From Phytoactinopolyspora halophila (GTDB taxonomy: Bacteria; Actinomycetota; Actinomycetes; Jiangellales; Jiangellaceae), in assembly GCF_003287285.1 (NCBI RefSeq), contig NZ_QMIG01000003.1, positions 186,001 to 250,000 on the forward strand: a stretch of DNA of 64,000 nucleotides, read 5' to 3'. The position numbers and the translations under genes were made by a program. A model generated the notes under the pieces. It searched no databases. It was not told the DNA's origin and saw nothing but the letters and a program-made list of their open reading frames with translations. Positions within the stretch are counted from its first letter, which is position 1. The number at the start of each line of letters is the position of its first letter. Positions 9,023 through 17,366 of this stretch are shown in pieces.

Positions 9023-9433
9023 CTAGCTCTCGACGAGGTCGAAGCCCTCATCGAGCCAGCCGGTGGCACCACCGATCATCTTCTTCACCGGCCGCCCCAG
9101 CCGGGCGAGCCGAACGGCGGCCTTGTCGGCGCCGTTGCAATGCGGGCCCGCACAGTAGACGACGAACAGCGTACCCATCGGATACTCGGCGAGGTTGCGC
9201 TCGATGAGCCGGCCGTGCGGCAGGTTGCGCGCACCCGGCACGTGTCCGGCGGCGAACAGGTCCGGGCTACGCACGTCCAGTAGCACGAAGTCTGCCACGC
9301 CGCGCGACATCGCATCGTGTACGTCCCAGCAGTCCGTTTCGAAGGCCAGCAGCCCGGCGAAGTGTGCTTCGGCATCTGCGGCGGGCGCGGCCGGAACCTC
9401 GGACACGGGCGATTTTGCATCATTCCTGGTCAT
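9023..9433 (-). CDS. Rhodanese-like domain protein
   Basis: A single rhodanese domain covers nearly the whole product: DFVLLDVRSPDLFAAGHVPGA and the active-site loop VYCAGPHCNGADKAA with its catalytic Cys, ending GGATGWLDEGF. Such proteins move sulfane sulfur or act as single-domain sulfurtransferases. Start 9433 (MTRNDAKS) was chosen because GAAGG lies four bases upstream; an ATG at 9496 would add 21 residues of low complexity. The loop has CAGPHCNG, with a second cysteine. A second rhodanese gene lies at 13303-13626. Confidence 0.85.
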   Translation of the reverse strand: MTRNDAKSPVSEVPAAPAADAEAHFAGLLAFETDCWDVHDAMSRGVADFVLLDVRSPDLFAAGHVPGARNLPHGRLIERNLAEYPMGTLFVVYCAGPHCNGADKAAVRLARLGRPVKKMIGGATGWLDEGFDLVES

Positions 9434-9681
9434 ATGGCCTTCGCCGTTCTCCGACTGACCGGCCTGCGACGATCTGCCGTGCGACTGTGTGGTCATGGTG
9501 TCGAACCTATGCGGGCCAGGATGGATCCACCAGGGGAAATGGCGCCGATTGGGGCCCACATCCTGCCACGGGCTGCTGGGACGTGCGCGACGTGATGTCG
9601 CCACGCCGCCGTGCGACGCCAGCTGACAGCCCGGTAGCTGTTCATGTCTTGGCCCCAGCGCACCTTGTGGCTTGCAGCGTG

Positions 9682-9753
9682 CATCTTCTTGGGTGTGTGT
9701 AACGTCCAGAGCCTCTCAGGCGTGTCTGGACGTTACACACACCCAAGAAGATG
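9682..9753. repeat. 29-bp perfect inverted repeat (long hairpin)
   Basis: The left arm 9682-9710 begins CATCTTCTTGGGTGTGTG and ends AACGTCCAGA. The right arm 9725-9753 is its exact reverse complement, and 14 bases separate them. It lies between the rhodanese start and the dif-like site, outside any gene. No transposase is near. There is no U-run, so it is not a classical terminator. It could be a cruciform or hairpin-forming regulatory element, or the remnant of a palindromic mobile element. Confidence 0.85.
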
Positions 9754-9807
9754 GCAGTGAAGCAGGCAGTGACCAGACTCGGGAGCCTCTTCCCCGCAAC
9801 CACACAC

Positions 9808-9835
9808 AACGCCGATAATGTACATTATGTCAAGT
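9808..9835 (+). other. Candidate chromosomal dif site (XerC/XerD recombination site)
   Basis: The 28-bp site divides into an 11-bp left arm AACGCCGATAA, a 6-bp centre TGTACA and an 11-bp right arm TTATGTCAAGT. This is the XerC arm/centre/XerD arm layout of dif. The E. coli right arm, TTATGTTAAAT, differs at two positions, and both arms share the inner ATAA/TTAT. The core ATAATGTACATTAT is a perfect 14-bp palindrome. It is intergenic in a 670-bp gap, and gene orientation changes from mostly plus to mostly minus after it. The comparison with known dif sites is from memory, not a database search. Confidence 0.8.
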
Positions 9836-9848
9836 TATCTCCTGAGAA

Positions 9849-9882
9849 CCCCGTCCCCGGCAGGAGCCCCGTCCCCGGCAGG
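9849..9882 (+). repeat. Two 16-bp direct repeats beside the dif-like site
   Basis: CCCCGTCCCCGGCAGG occurs at 9849-9864 and again at 9867-9882, 18 bp apart. The pair begins 14 bp after the dif-like site. Function unknown; proximity to dif makes it worth noting. Confidence 0.6.
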
Positions 9883-9899
9883 CCGGCAGGGAGGCCCGC

Positions 9900-9915
9900 C
9901 GTACACACGTGTACG
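9900..9915. repeat. Short palindrome CGTACAC-AC-GTGTACG
   Basis: Seven-base arms flank two bases, a size typical of TetR-type operators. It lies about 190 bp upstream of the first polysaccharide deacetylase gene. It could be an operator or chance. Confidence 0.35.
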
Positions 9916-10060
9916 AGGCGAACATCCCAGCCATCCGCTCATGCTCGTGGAGATCGATGTGGCATGGCAATCGAATTGCGTCACCCCGGCAGGGCCGACC
10001 GATCTGCGACAATCCCGGACGCTCCTGGCGTGCCTTCCGGATTCCCGCCCCTCGTGCCCT

Positions 10061-10066
10061 TATGAT
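10061..10066 (+). promoter_or_regulatory. Candidate -10 element for the first polysaccharide deacetylase gene
   Basis: TATGAT is a near-consensus -10 hexamer 37 bases before the ATG at 10104. The paralogous gene has TACGAT at 14077-14082, 34 bases before its ATG, both followed by C. This suggests the two promoters were duplicated with the genes. No good -35 is visible. Confidence 0.45.
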
Positions 10067-10103
10067 CGCGACGTCGGACACGTGCTCGGTGATGGGGAGT
10101 CAC

Positions 10104-10829
10104 ATGAAGCTTACGGGTCCCGCACTTGTTGGCATGGTCATCGTGGTCGTCGCGCTGGCTATGGCGAACAGTGGCGCGGCCAGCGAATCGTCGGACGATC
10201 AGCCGGCTCGCATCGCTGGTACGCTTCCCGACCTTTCCGAGTGGGCCGCCGACGGCGTCACGTTGACCTTCGACGACGGGCCGCATCCCACGTATACACC
10301 AGAAATTCTCGACGTGCTCGAAGCTCGCGACGTGCGCGCCGTGTTCTGCGTACTCGGTGAGCTCGCGCACAAGCATCCGGAGCTGATCCGGCGGATCGCC
10401 GCCGACGGTCATGTGCTGTGCAACCATTCGTACAGTCACGATGCCCACTTGCCGGATCGTCCTCGCTCCCGGATCGAGGAGGAGATTGGCGACACGATGG
10501 ACGCGATCATCGAGGCCACTCCGGATGCCTCGATCCGGTTTTTCCGGCAGCCCGAGATGCATGTCAAGCCCGAGCTCGCCGCCGTTGCTGCGGACTACGA
10601 CCTCGCTCCGCTCGACTGGACGCTGGACGCCCGGGACTGGAACCGGCCAGGCGTCGCCACGATCACCAAACGGGTACGCCAGAACATCGAGCCGGGTTCG
10701 ATCATCCTCTTGCACGATGGCGGTGGTGACCGATCCCAGACGGTTACCGCTCTCCCCCAGATTCTCGACGACGTCGAGGCTGCCGGCTACGACATCGTCA
10801 TCCCCCGGCTCAGGCCAGACACCACCTGA
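10104..10829 (+). CDS. Polysaccharide deacetylase family protein (CE4), paralogue 1
   Basis: Start ATG 10104 follows GGGGAG and begins a signal anchor (KLTGPALVGMVIVVVALAMA). The catalytic NodB/CE4 domain shows motif 1 TFDDGPHP (metal and base Asp), motif 2 HSYSH (metal His), a motif 3 variant FFRQPEMH, motif 4 around LDWTLDARDW and motif 5 LLHDGGGD. It should act outside the membrane on acetylated peptidoglycan or another polysaccharide. Length is 241 residues. The gene at 14117 is a close paralogue (VFCVLGELA versus VFCVVGERV, both LCNH-S/T-YSHD). The substrate and the reason for two copies are unknown. Confidence 0.9.
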   Translation: MKLTGPALVGMVIVVVALAMANSGAASESSDDQPARIAGTLPDLSEWAADGVTLTFDDGPHPTYTPEILDVLEARDVRAVFCVLGELAHKHPELIRRIAADGHVLCNHSYSHDAHLPDRPRSRIEEEIGDTMDAIIEATPDASIRFFRQPEMHVKPELAAVAADYDLAPLDWTLDARDWNRPGVATITKRVRQNIEPGSIILLHDGGGDRSQTVTALPQILDDVEAAGYDIVIPRLRPDTT

Positions 10830-10920
10830 TGCCCTGCCCGCCGGCAGGTCGGCTCCCGGTGGGAGCGCAGCCGGAACCACGCCGGAGCCACCGGAAGCCG
10901 ACCTGCCCTGGTGGCCGGGC

Positions 10921-11679
10921 TCAGGCGCCACCCGTCACGGTGATCGCCTGCCCGGTGATGCCGGTGTTCGCCGCCGATCCGAGGAAGGCCACCGGACCGG
11001 CGATCTCCGAGGCGTTCAGGAGCCGGCCCAGGGGTGTGACCGAGGTGATGTGCTGCTCGATCTCTTCGGTGATGATGTGCTCGTTCGTCTCCGTGCGGGT
11101 GAGGCCCGGCATGACCACGTTGGACAGGATATCGCCGTCGCTTCCCAGGTTGAACGCTGCGGAACGGCTGAAGCCGTGCAGCGCAGCCTTGGCTGTCCCG
11201 TAGTACTCCGCGCCGGCCATGCCGTCGGTGGCGATGCTCGACGAGATGTGCACCATCCTCCCCCACTTCTGTTCCCGCATCACTGGCGCGACGGCCCGGC
11301 TGAGCCGCAAGGCGCCCTCGATGTTGGTACGTACCACTCCTAGCCACCGCTCGTCCGGCACGGACTCGAACGCACGTCCGGGTGTGGGTGCGTCGGCACC
11401 CCAATAGACAGCGTTGTTGACCAGCACGTCGATACGTCCGGCCCATTCCAGAACGCGCTCCACGAGGCGTCCCGCCGCGTCGTCGTCGGCCATGTTGTAT
11501 GGGACTGCCAGACCGCGCCCGTCGAACTCCTTGGCGAGCCGCTCTGCGTCGTCGTGCGCCTGCCGGTATGTCACGACGACGTTCGCGCCCTCGGCGGCGA
11601 ACGTGCGTGCGATGTGCCGGCCGATGCCACCGGGTGCTCCGGTGACGATCACGGTACGTCCGGTCATGCCCAGATCCAT
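10921..11679 (-). CDS. SDR-family oxidoreductase
   Basis: This is a short-chain dehydrogenase/reductase. It shows the cofactor motif VTGAPGGIGRHIA (TGxxxGIG), the NNA motif in DVLVNNAVYWG, catalytic Ser in HISSSIATDG and YxxxK in EYYGTAKAA. The start at 11679 (MDLGMTGRT) was preferred over a longer one because GAGGAG lies at good distance upstream. It is divergent from an XRE regulator gene with about 190 bp between, a common arrangement where the MmyB-like regulator represses the SDR gene. The substrate is unknown. Confidence 0.92.
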   Translation of the reverse strand: MDLGMTGRTVIVTGAPGGIGRHIARTFAAEGANVVVTYRQAHDDAERLAKEFDGRGLAVPYNMADDDAAGRLVERVLEWAGRIDVLVNNAVYWGADAPTPGRAFESVPDERWLGVVRTNIEGALRLSRAVAPVMREQKWGRMVHISSSIATDGMAGAEYYGTAKAALHGFSRSAAFNLGSDGDILSNVVMPGLTRTETNEHIITEEIEQHITSVTPLGRLLNASEIAGPVAFLGSAANTGITGQAITVTGGA

Positions 11680-11857
11680 GTCAAACTCCTCGTTCGTTGG
11701 CGACTCGTCGGCCACTGGATCCGATGCCGCGTGCCACGCCGCATCGGTGCGCCCACGCTTTCGGGGCCGTGTTCCACGATGCGGCCAGAAGCGCCGGACA
11801 GGGAGACCGCACGAAGACTAGCCCTGCCGGGGCCACGCTCAGCTCGCCTGGCACGGG

Positions 11858-11863
11858 TAAGCT
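11858..11863 (+). promoter_or_regulatory. Candidate -10 of a leaderless promoter for the XRE regulator gene
   Basis: TAAGCT ends eight bases before the ATG at 11872, which has no ribosome binding site. It lies in the divergent region shared with the SDR gene. Confidence 0.35.
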
Positions 11864-11871
11864 TGATAACC

Positions 11872-12729
11872 ATGAGCGACAACGAGCTCGGCGCGTTCCT
11901 GCGCTCGCGCCGCGAGGCGGTGACCCCCGCCGATGTCGCATTGCCCGCAGGCAACCGTCGACGGACACCGGGCCTGCGTCGAGCGGAGCTGGCCACCCTG
12001 GCCGGCATCAGCGTCGAGTACCTGACCCGGCTCGAACAGGGACGCGACCGGCATCCCTCCCCGCAGGTGCTCGGCGCCATCGCCGACGCGTTGCGCATGC
12101 CCACCGAGGAACGCCTGCACCTGCGGTGGCTGTCCAAGATCACTGCTGGGGATCCCAGCCTGTGCGGGGCGGCCGAACCACCGGACCGCTCCGTGCGCGC
12201 GACCGTGCAGGCGATGCTCGACCGTCTCGAACCCACACCGGCCACCGTGCTCAACCGGCTCGGCGACGTGCTGGCGTTCACCGGCGGCTACGACCACCTC
12301 GCCCGCCCGTTCGGGCTGTTCGACACCCAGCCACCCAACGTGCTCCGGTTCTTGTTCACCGATCCCCGTGCACGCGAGATCTACCCGGAATGGGATCGTG
12401 TCGCGGACGAGCACGTCGCCACCCTCAGATCGGCCGCGCCGCCCGAGGATCCACATGTGGCGGCGCTCACCGAGGAACTCGAAGTGTCGGCAGGCGCTTC
12501 GTTCTCCGATCGGCTGGCCGCCCCACCTACGCTTCCCCAGCGAACCGGCGTTGAGCGGCTCGTTCACCCCGAGGTCGGCGAGCTTCGGCTGGCGTACGAA
12601 GCTTTCGACGTTCCGGGGGCGAGCGGGCAGCGCATCGTCGTCCTTCTCCCCGACGACGATGCGACGGCCGGCGCGCTGGACCGGCTGTCGGGACGCCGCT
12701 CCGGCAATCTGCGGGCCGTGCCCAGCTGA
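11872..12729 (+). CDS. XRE-family regulator with MmyB-like ligand-binding domain
   Basis: The 285-residue protein has an N-terminal helix-turn-helix (GAFLRSRREAV...RTPGLRRAELATLAG, then ISVEYLTRLEQGRD, about residues 5-70). A C-terminal MmyB-like domain with PAS-type fold follows (about 100-275, containing VLNRLGDVLAF and FTDPRAREIYPEW). This family is common in actinobacteria and regulates an adjacent SDR gene, here the divergent gene at 10921-11679. It probably also represses itself from the shared region. Confidence 0.93.
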   Translation: MSDNELGAFLRSRREAVTPADVALPAGNRRRTPGLRRAELATLAGISVEYLTRLEQGRDRHPSPQVLGAIADALRMPTEERLHLRWLSKITAGDPSLCGAAEPPDRSVRATVQAMLDRLEPTPATVLNRLGDVLAFTGGYDHLARPFGLFDTQPPNVLRFLFTDPRAREIYPEWDRVADEHVATLRSAAPPEDPHVAALTEELEVSAGASFSDRLAAPPTLPQRTGVERLVHPEVGELRLAYEAFDVPGASGQRIVVLLPDDDATAGALDRLSGRRSGNLRAVPS

Positions 12730-12773
12730 GACCCCGGCATCGCCACCGGACGGGAACTTGGCATGCTAATGCC

Positions 12774-13262
12774 ATGAACATCCGGGAAGCGACGGCCGAC
12801 GACTGGCCACACATCTGGCGATTCATGCAGGACATCGCCGCTGCCGGTGAGACGTTCGCCTGGGACCGCCACGTCAGTGAAGAGTGGGCCCGCACGTACT
12901 GGATGCACGACCTGCCGGGACGTACGTTCGTCGCCGTCGACACCGACGGCAGCATTCTCGGGACCGCGGAGAGCCACCCCAATCTGGGCGGTCCTGGCGC
13001 GCATGTCGCGAATGCGGGCTTCATGGTGGCGCCCGAACACGGCGGCCGTGGTGTGGGACGTGCTCTGGCCGAACACGTCGTCGACCAGGCACGCGCCGAT
13101 GGTTACCGCGCGATGCAGTTCAACGCCGTGGTCGAGACGAACACCCATGCCGTCAAGCTCTGGCGGTCACTGGGCTTCGAGATCCTCACGACGGTTCCCG
13201 AAGCCTTCCACCACCCTGAGCACGGCTACGTCGGCTTGCACATCATGTACCGCCGGCTGTGA
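12774..13262 (+). CDS. GNAT-family N-acetyltransferase
   Basis: The 162-residue protein is a single GNAT domain: N-terminal MNIREATADDW, the acetyl-CoA loop GRGVGRALAEHVVDQA (about residues 91-106) and the C-terminal segment HAVKLWRSLGFEIL. It transfers an acetyl group from acetyl-CoA to an unknown amine. It follows the XRE regulator gene by 44 bp. The start has no clear Shine-Dalgarno, and a -10-like CATGCT is five bases upstream, so it may have its own leaderless transcript. Confidence 0.93.
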   Translation: MNIREATADDWPHIWRFMQDIAAAGETFAWDRHVSEEWARTYWMHDLPGRTFVAVDTDGSILGTAESHPNLGGPGAHVANAGFMVAPEHGGRGVGRALAEHVVDQARADGYRAMQFNAVVETNTHAVKLWRSLGFEILTTVPEAFHHPEHGYVGLHIMYRRL

Positions 13263-13302
13263 ACACGACCCGGCAGGCGTCGGCGGGCGGTGCGCCCGTT
13301 CG

Positions 13303-13626
13303 TCACGCGACGAACGGTTCCCCGCCGGTCTCGCTCGTCATCGGCAGGCCCGCCGCCTGCCAGGCGTCCATTCCCCCGCTGATGTTCACGGCTCTCCGGC
13401 CCAGCCCGTTCAGCCATGCTGCCGCGTGGGCGGATCTGCCGCCCACCTTGCAGACGACATACACCTGCTGGTCCCCCGGGACGTCGTCTGCGCGATCGTG
13501 CAGCTCGCTGAGCGGGATGTGAACTGCCTCGGGAGCGTGCCCGGCGAGCCACTCGTCCTCTTCACGAACATCCAGCAGGAACGCGCCATCCGGCACGGCG
13601 TGCACGTCGATCTCGGAGACGTTCAT
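13303..13626 (-). CDS. Single-domain rhodanese-like protein
   Basis: The 107-residue protein has LLDVREEDEWLAGHAPEAVHIP and the active-site loop VVCKVGGRS with catalytic Cys, ending GGMDAWQAAGLP. It matches small cytosolic sulfurtransferases (GlpE/PspE size). It is convergent to the GNAT gene. It may carry sulfane sulfur or assist thiol homeostasis; its partner is unknown. Confidence 0.93.
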   Translation of the reverse strand: MNVSEIDVHAVPDGAFLLDVREEDEWLAGHAPEAVHIPLSELHDRADDVPGDQQVYVVCKVGGRSAHAAAWLNGLGRRAVNISGGMDAWQAAGLPMTSETGGEPFVA

Positions 13627-13793
13627 ACTCTCAGTGTGTCAGCCGGTTCCGGTGCCGCTCACAGCCGTTCGACATCGCGCCCCTGCGAGGAGCATCCTGG
13701 AAGAGATGAGACTCCTTGCCAATGCCGTATGCGAGGAGCACTCTGGGACATAGCTGCTGGTTGAACGTCGACGTTAAACCACTGGAGGAAGAC

Positions 13794-13997
13794 GTGCAGG
13801 CACGTACCGGAGATCATCTCATCATCGAAGGGGCCAAGGTAGGCATCTCGCGTCGCGACGGCGAGATCCTCGAGACGCACGGCCCTGACGGTGCGCCACC
13901 GTTCCTGGTGCGCTGGAATGACAGCGGAGCCGAAGCTCTCGTCTATCCCGGCCCGGACGCGCATGTCGAGTCGGCCGAGCAGACGAGCACAACGTGA
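13794..13997 (+). CDS. DUF1918 family protein
   Basis: The 67-residue protein matches the small actinobacterial DUF1918 family: an N-terminal MQARTGDHLIIEG strand segment, then DGEILETHGPDGAPPFLVRW and ALVYPGPDAHV. GTG 13794 was chosen because GGAGGAA lies five bases upstream and the conserved domain begins at once; an upstream in-frame ATG gives an unrelated extension. The family is an SH3-like small barrel of unknown function. Confidence 0.88.
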   Translation: MQARTGDHLIIEGAKVGISRRDGEILETHGPDGAPPFLVRWNDSGAEALVYPGPDAHVESAEQTSTT

Positions 13998-14045
13998 TGT
14001 CCCTCGTCACATAGGAACCCCGTTCCGATTATTGAGAAATCCTCT

Positions 14046-14108
14046 CAACCCGACCCACGCCCGTCATCTGATCGTTTACGATCGGATCATCGTTTGTGTG
14101 TCGGGTTG
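14046..14108 (+). promoter_or_regulatory. Promoter and leader with nested inverted repeats before the second deacetylase gene
   Basis: GATCGTTTACGATC (14070-14083) is a 14-bp palindrome containing the -10-like TACGAT (14077-14082). It is nested in a longer pair, CAACCCGAC (14046-14054) and GTCGGGTTG (14100-14108). The right arm abuts the ribosome binding site GGGAGG (14108-14113). The palindrome may be an operator. Confidence 0.4.
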
Positions 14109-14116
14109 GGAGGCAC

Positions 14117-14962
14117 ATGAAGATACCGGGACCCGTACTGGTGGGCGTGGTCGTCGGCCTGCTGGCGTTTGCATGGAACGCTGGTGATTCGGACGCTGAC
14201 TCGTCCGCCGGACCATCGGACACCGCCTCCGAGACCGACGGCTCCAACGGCACTGTCGAGTCTGGAAACGATGACACCCAGGACATCGAAAACGGCGATA
14301 ACGCTGGTGACACTGGTCACACGGGTGGTTCCGGTGATGGCGGCCCACCAGATACGGGCGGTCCGAACGCAGCCGAGCTGCCTGGTGGTTCGTCCGACGA
14401 TGAACAAACTGTGATCTTGACCTTTGACGACGGGCCGCACCCGGTACACACTCCGCAGATTCTCGACCTCCTGGTGACGTACGATGCCACCGCCGTGTTC
14501 TGCGTCGTCGGGGAACGTGTCCGGGAGCATCCCGAACTCGTCCGCAAGATCGCGTCGCGCGGGCACGCGCTGTGCAACCATACGTACAGCCACGATCACG
14601 ATCTCGCCGATCGGACGCCGCGAACGATGGACGCGGAGATCGCCGACACGATCGATGCCATCGCCGACGCCACACCGGATGCGGACGTCTCGTACTTTCG
14701 CCAGCCCGGCACGCACGTGACCGCCGAGGTCGCCCCGATCGTGACGCACCACGGTCTCGATGTCCTCGACTGGACCGTCGATCCCCACGACCGTGACCGT
14801 CCGGGCGCGCTGACCATCATCCAACGCGTATTCGATGGCCTCGAATCCGGTTCCGTGGTGCGACTGCACGATGGCGGTGGTGACCGATCGCAGATGGTCC
14901 GGGCACTCACCCAACTGTTGCCGGCGCTCGACCGGATCGGCTACGAGACGAGCCTCCCCTAA
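14117..14962 (+). CDS. Polysaccharide deacetylase family protein (CE4), paralogue 2
   Basis: Start ATG 14117 follows GGGAGG. The 281-residue product has a signal anchor (PGPVLVGVVVGLLAFAW), a Ser/Asp/Gly-rich linker (about residues 20-95) and a CE4 domain with TFDDGPHP, HTYSH, YFRQPGTH, LDWTVDPHD and RLHDGGGD. It is the paralogue of the gene at 10104. The main difference is the acidic Gly/Ser linker, which would hold the catalytic domain away from the membrane. It probably deacetylates cell-wall polymer or an exopolysaccharide. It is convergent with the ABC exporter gene, with a palindrome between. Confidence 0.92.
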   Translation: MKIPGPVLVGVVVGLLAFAWNAGDSDADSSAGPSDTASETDGSNGTVESGNDDTQDIENGDNAGDTGHTGGSGDGGPPDTGGPNAAELPGGSSDDEQTVILTFDDGPHPVHTPQILDLLVTYDATAVFCVVGERVREHPELVRKIASRGHALCNHTYSHDHDLADRTPRTMDAEIADTIDAIADATPDADVSYFRQPGTHVTAEVAPIVTHHGLDVLDWTVDPHDRDRPGALTIIQRVFDGLESGSVVRLHDGGGDRSQMVRALTQLLPALDRIGYETSLP

Positions 14963-14974
14963 CCCCCTTTCCGC

Positions 14975-15024
14975 TGATCATGAACACTTGGCAGGCCGCA
15001 CGGCCTGGCAAGTGTTCATGATCA
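14975..15024. repeat. Dispersed palindrome, copy A (TGATCATGAACAC family)
   Basis: Arms 14975-14998 and 15001-15024 are 24 bp with one mismatch around CA. Outer part TGATCATGAACAC / GTGTTCATGATCA; inner part pairs as TTGGCAGGCCG with CGGCCTGGCAA. It lies between convergent genes and supplies the TGA stop codon of the ABC exporter gene. It could act as a bidirectional terminator. Confidence 0.85.
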
Positions 15025-16911
15025 CGGGACTGGGACGGGGCTTGAGGTGGCCTCGGTGTCGAACTGCGTCCGGTACAGCTCCTCGTAGCGCCCGCCCTGG
15101 GCCATCAGGCTCTCGTGGCTGCCCCGCTCGACGATCCGGCCGTCATCAAGGACCAGGATCTCGTCAGCCGCGCGAATCGTGGACAGCCGGTGAGCGATGA
15201 CCACAGCGGTCCGGCCGACCAGCGCCTCCGCCAGCGCGGCTTGTACCGCCGCCTCCGACGTGGAATCCAGATGTGCCGTGGCCTCGTCGAGGACGACGAC
15301 CCGGGGCTGAGCGAGCAAGATGCGCGCGATCGTCAACCGTTGCCGTTCACCCCCGGAAAGGCGATAACCACGCTCACCGACAATGGTGTCCAGCCCTTGC
15401 GGCAGCGTCGCCACCAGATCGTCGATGCGGGCCCGTCGCAGCGCATCCCAGATCTCGGCTTCCGTTGCCTCGGGCCGGGCGATCAGGAGGTTCGAACGCA
15501 CCGAGTCGTGGAAGAGATGCCCGTCTTGCGTCACCAGCCCCACCGCGGCCCGCACCGACTCGGCTTGCAGCTCGCGCACGTCCACTCCACCGAGCCGCAC
15601 CGCTCCGGCGTCCGCATCGTACAGGCGCGGTATCAGCTGAGCGATGGTCGACTTGCCCGCGCCGGACGAACCGACCAGCGCGATCATCTGACCCGGTTCG
15701 GCACGGAACGAGACACCGTGCAAGACGTCGGTGGCGGGGTTGCTGTCCAGGCGGGCGACCTCTTCGAGCGACGCCAGCGAGACCTGCTCCGCCGACGGGT
15801 AGGCGAAATGAACGTTCTCGAACTCCACCGAGATCGGTCCCTCCGGGACCGGCTGCGCCCCCGGCGAGTCCGAGATCAGCGGTTTGAGATCGAGCACCTC
15901 GAAGACTCGCGAGAAACTCACCAGGGCACTCATGACTTCGACGCGGGCGCTCGCCAGCGCCGTCAGCGGCGCGTAGAGCCTGGTCAACAGGAGCGCGAGC
16001 GACACCACAGCGCCGGTGTCGAGCTGGTCGCGCAGCGCGTAGAAGCCGCCGAGCCCGTACACCAGTGCCAGGGCCAGCGCACCTACCAGCGTCAGCGCGG
16101 TGATGAACACCCACTGCACCATTGCCGTGCGCACACCGATGTCGCGGACGCGCCGGGCCCGTACCCAGAACTCGCTCAACTCGCTCTCCGGCCGGGCGAA
16201 GAGCTTGACCAGGGTGGCTCCGGGCGCCGAGAAACGCTCGGTCATCTGCGTGCTCATCGTCGAGTTATGGTTGGCGGCCTCACGCTCGAGCCGCGCCAAA
16301 CGGGTACCCATGCGTTGGGCGGGAAGGACGAATATGGGCAGCAGAACCAACGTCAGCAGTGTGATCTGCCAGGAAATGCTCAACATCACCGCGAGTGCCA
16401 GGGTCAGCGTCACGATGTTGCTGACCACCTTGGAGAGGACGTCACTGAAGCCGCGCTGGGCACCGATCACGTCGTTGTTCAGCCTGCTGACCAGGGCGCC
16501 GGTACGCGCCCGGGTGAAGAAGGCGATGGGCATCTTCTGCACGTGATCGAAAACTGCCGTGCGCAGGTCAAGGATGATCCCCTCCCCGATGCGCGCCGAC
16601 AGCCACCGTTCGATCAGGCCGAATCCGGCCTCGGCGAGAGCGATCGCGGCGATCAGCACGGACAAGCCGGCGATGAGGCCGGTCGAGGCGCCACTTTCGA
16701 TACCGTCGACGATGCGCCCGGCCACGACGGGTGTTGCCACCGCGAGTGCGGCGCCGATGGCGCTCAGTACGAGAAAGCCGGCGAGTTCCCGGCGATGTGG
16801 CCGAGCGAATCCCCCGATCCGGCGCAGGACCGCCCGCGAGAACGGGCGCCTGTCCAGCTGGGCGTGCATCGCGTTGTACACGGCGGTCCAGGCCGTGACC
16901 TCCATGCTCAT
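15022..16911 (-). CDS. ABC exporter, fused permease and ATPase (MsbA/LmrA-like)
   Basis: The 629-residue half transporter has an N-terminal six-helix membrane domain (about 30-330) and a C-terminal nucleotide-binding domain. Visible motifs are Walker A LVGSSGAGKSTIAQL, signature LSGGERQRLTIARILL, Walker B VVVLDEATAHLD and H-loop AHRLSTIRAADEI. It should work as a homodimer exporting a lipid, drug or peptide. GGAGG precedes the ATG at 16911. The stop codon is the TGA of palindrome copy A. Confidence 0.95.
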   Translation of the reverse strand: MSMEVTAWTAVYNAMHAQLDRRPFSRAVLRRIGGFARPHRRELAGFLVLSAIGAALAVATPVVAGRIVDGIESGASTGLIAGLSVLIAAIALAEAGFGLIERWLSARIGEGIILDLRTAVFDHVQKMPIAFFTRARTGALVSRLNNDVIGAQRGFSDVLSKVVSNIVTLTLALAVMLSISWQITLLTLVLLPIFVLPAQRMGTRLARLEREAANHNSTMSTQMTERFSAPGATLVKLFARPESELSEFWVRARRVRDIGVRTAMVQWVFITALTLVGALALALVYGLGGFYALRDQLDTGAVVSLALLLTRLYAPLTALASARVEVMSALVSFSRVFEVLDLKPLISDSPGAQPVPEGPISVEFENVHFAYPSAEQVSLASLEEVARLDSNPATDVLHGVSFRAEPGQMIALVGSSGAGKSTIAQLIPRLYDADAGAVRLGGVDVRELQAESVRAAVGLVTQDGHLFHDSVRSNLLIARPEATEAEIWDALRRARIDDLVATLPQGLDTIVGERGYRLSGGERQRLTIARILLAQPRVVVLDEATAHLDSTSEAAVQAALAEALVGRTAVVIAHRLSTIRAADEILVLDDGRIVERGSHESLMAQGGRYEELYRTQFDTEATSSPVPVP

Positions 16912-17296
16912 GGGTGTTCCTCCTGCGTTGCTCGGTCCCGTCGGCCCGGACCCTTTCCGCCCGGATGCCGTGCTGTCAGCAACGCTAGAAGCTCAACCAA
17001 TGTTTAGGTCAACAGCGACACTGTGAACCGTGCTGGAGGTGTTTGCGGCCGCTCGACTTCGTCCCAGCACGGCGACCGCACCCGCGTCGCGGCGCTCGGG
17101 CAAGATTCAACGGGCCTGCGAGACGCACCAGAGAACCCCCTCCCCCTGGAGCTGGAGGTGATCGAATGTGTGGACTCGTTGGTCCCTCACGGGAAGCCGC
17201 CCTCTCCCTGGCTGGGGAGCCGCGGTCTTTCCCGCAGTCGCGGTCCTGCCCCAAACCGCGGTCGAACCAGAGTCGTGGTTTCCCCGGAATCGCAGC

Positions 17297-17366
17297 GCCG
17301 TGCACGCTGATTCCCCGTCCGAGGCGCGGGGAAAGCGCTTTCTGACGTGGAATCAGCGTGCACGGC
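17297..17366. repeat. 18-bp perfect inverted repeat
   Basis: Left arm GCCGTGCACGCTGATTCC (17297-17314) and right arm GGAATCAGCGTGCACGGC (17349-17366) are exact complements. The 34-base loop holds CCCCG/CGGGG pairing and the palindrome AAAGCGCTTT, so a longer structure can form. No protein-coding gene covers it. Confidence 0.75.

Noticed and set aside
9682-9753. Insertion sequence ends
   Set aside because: The arms are only 14 bases apart and no transposase gene exists in the window.
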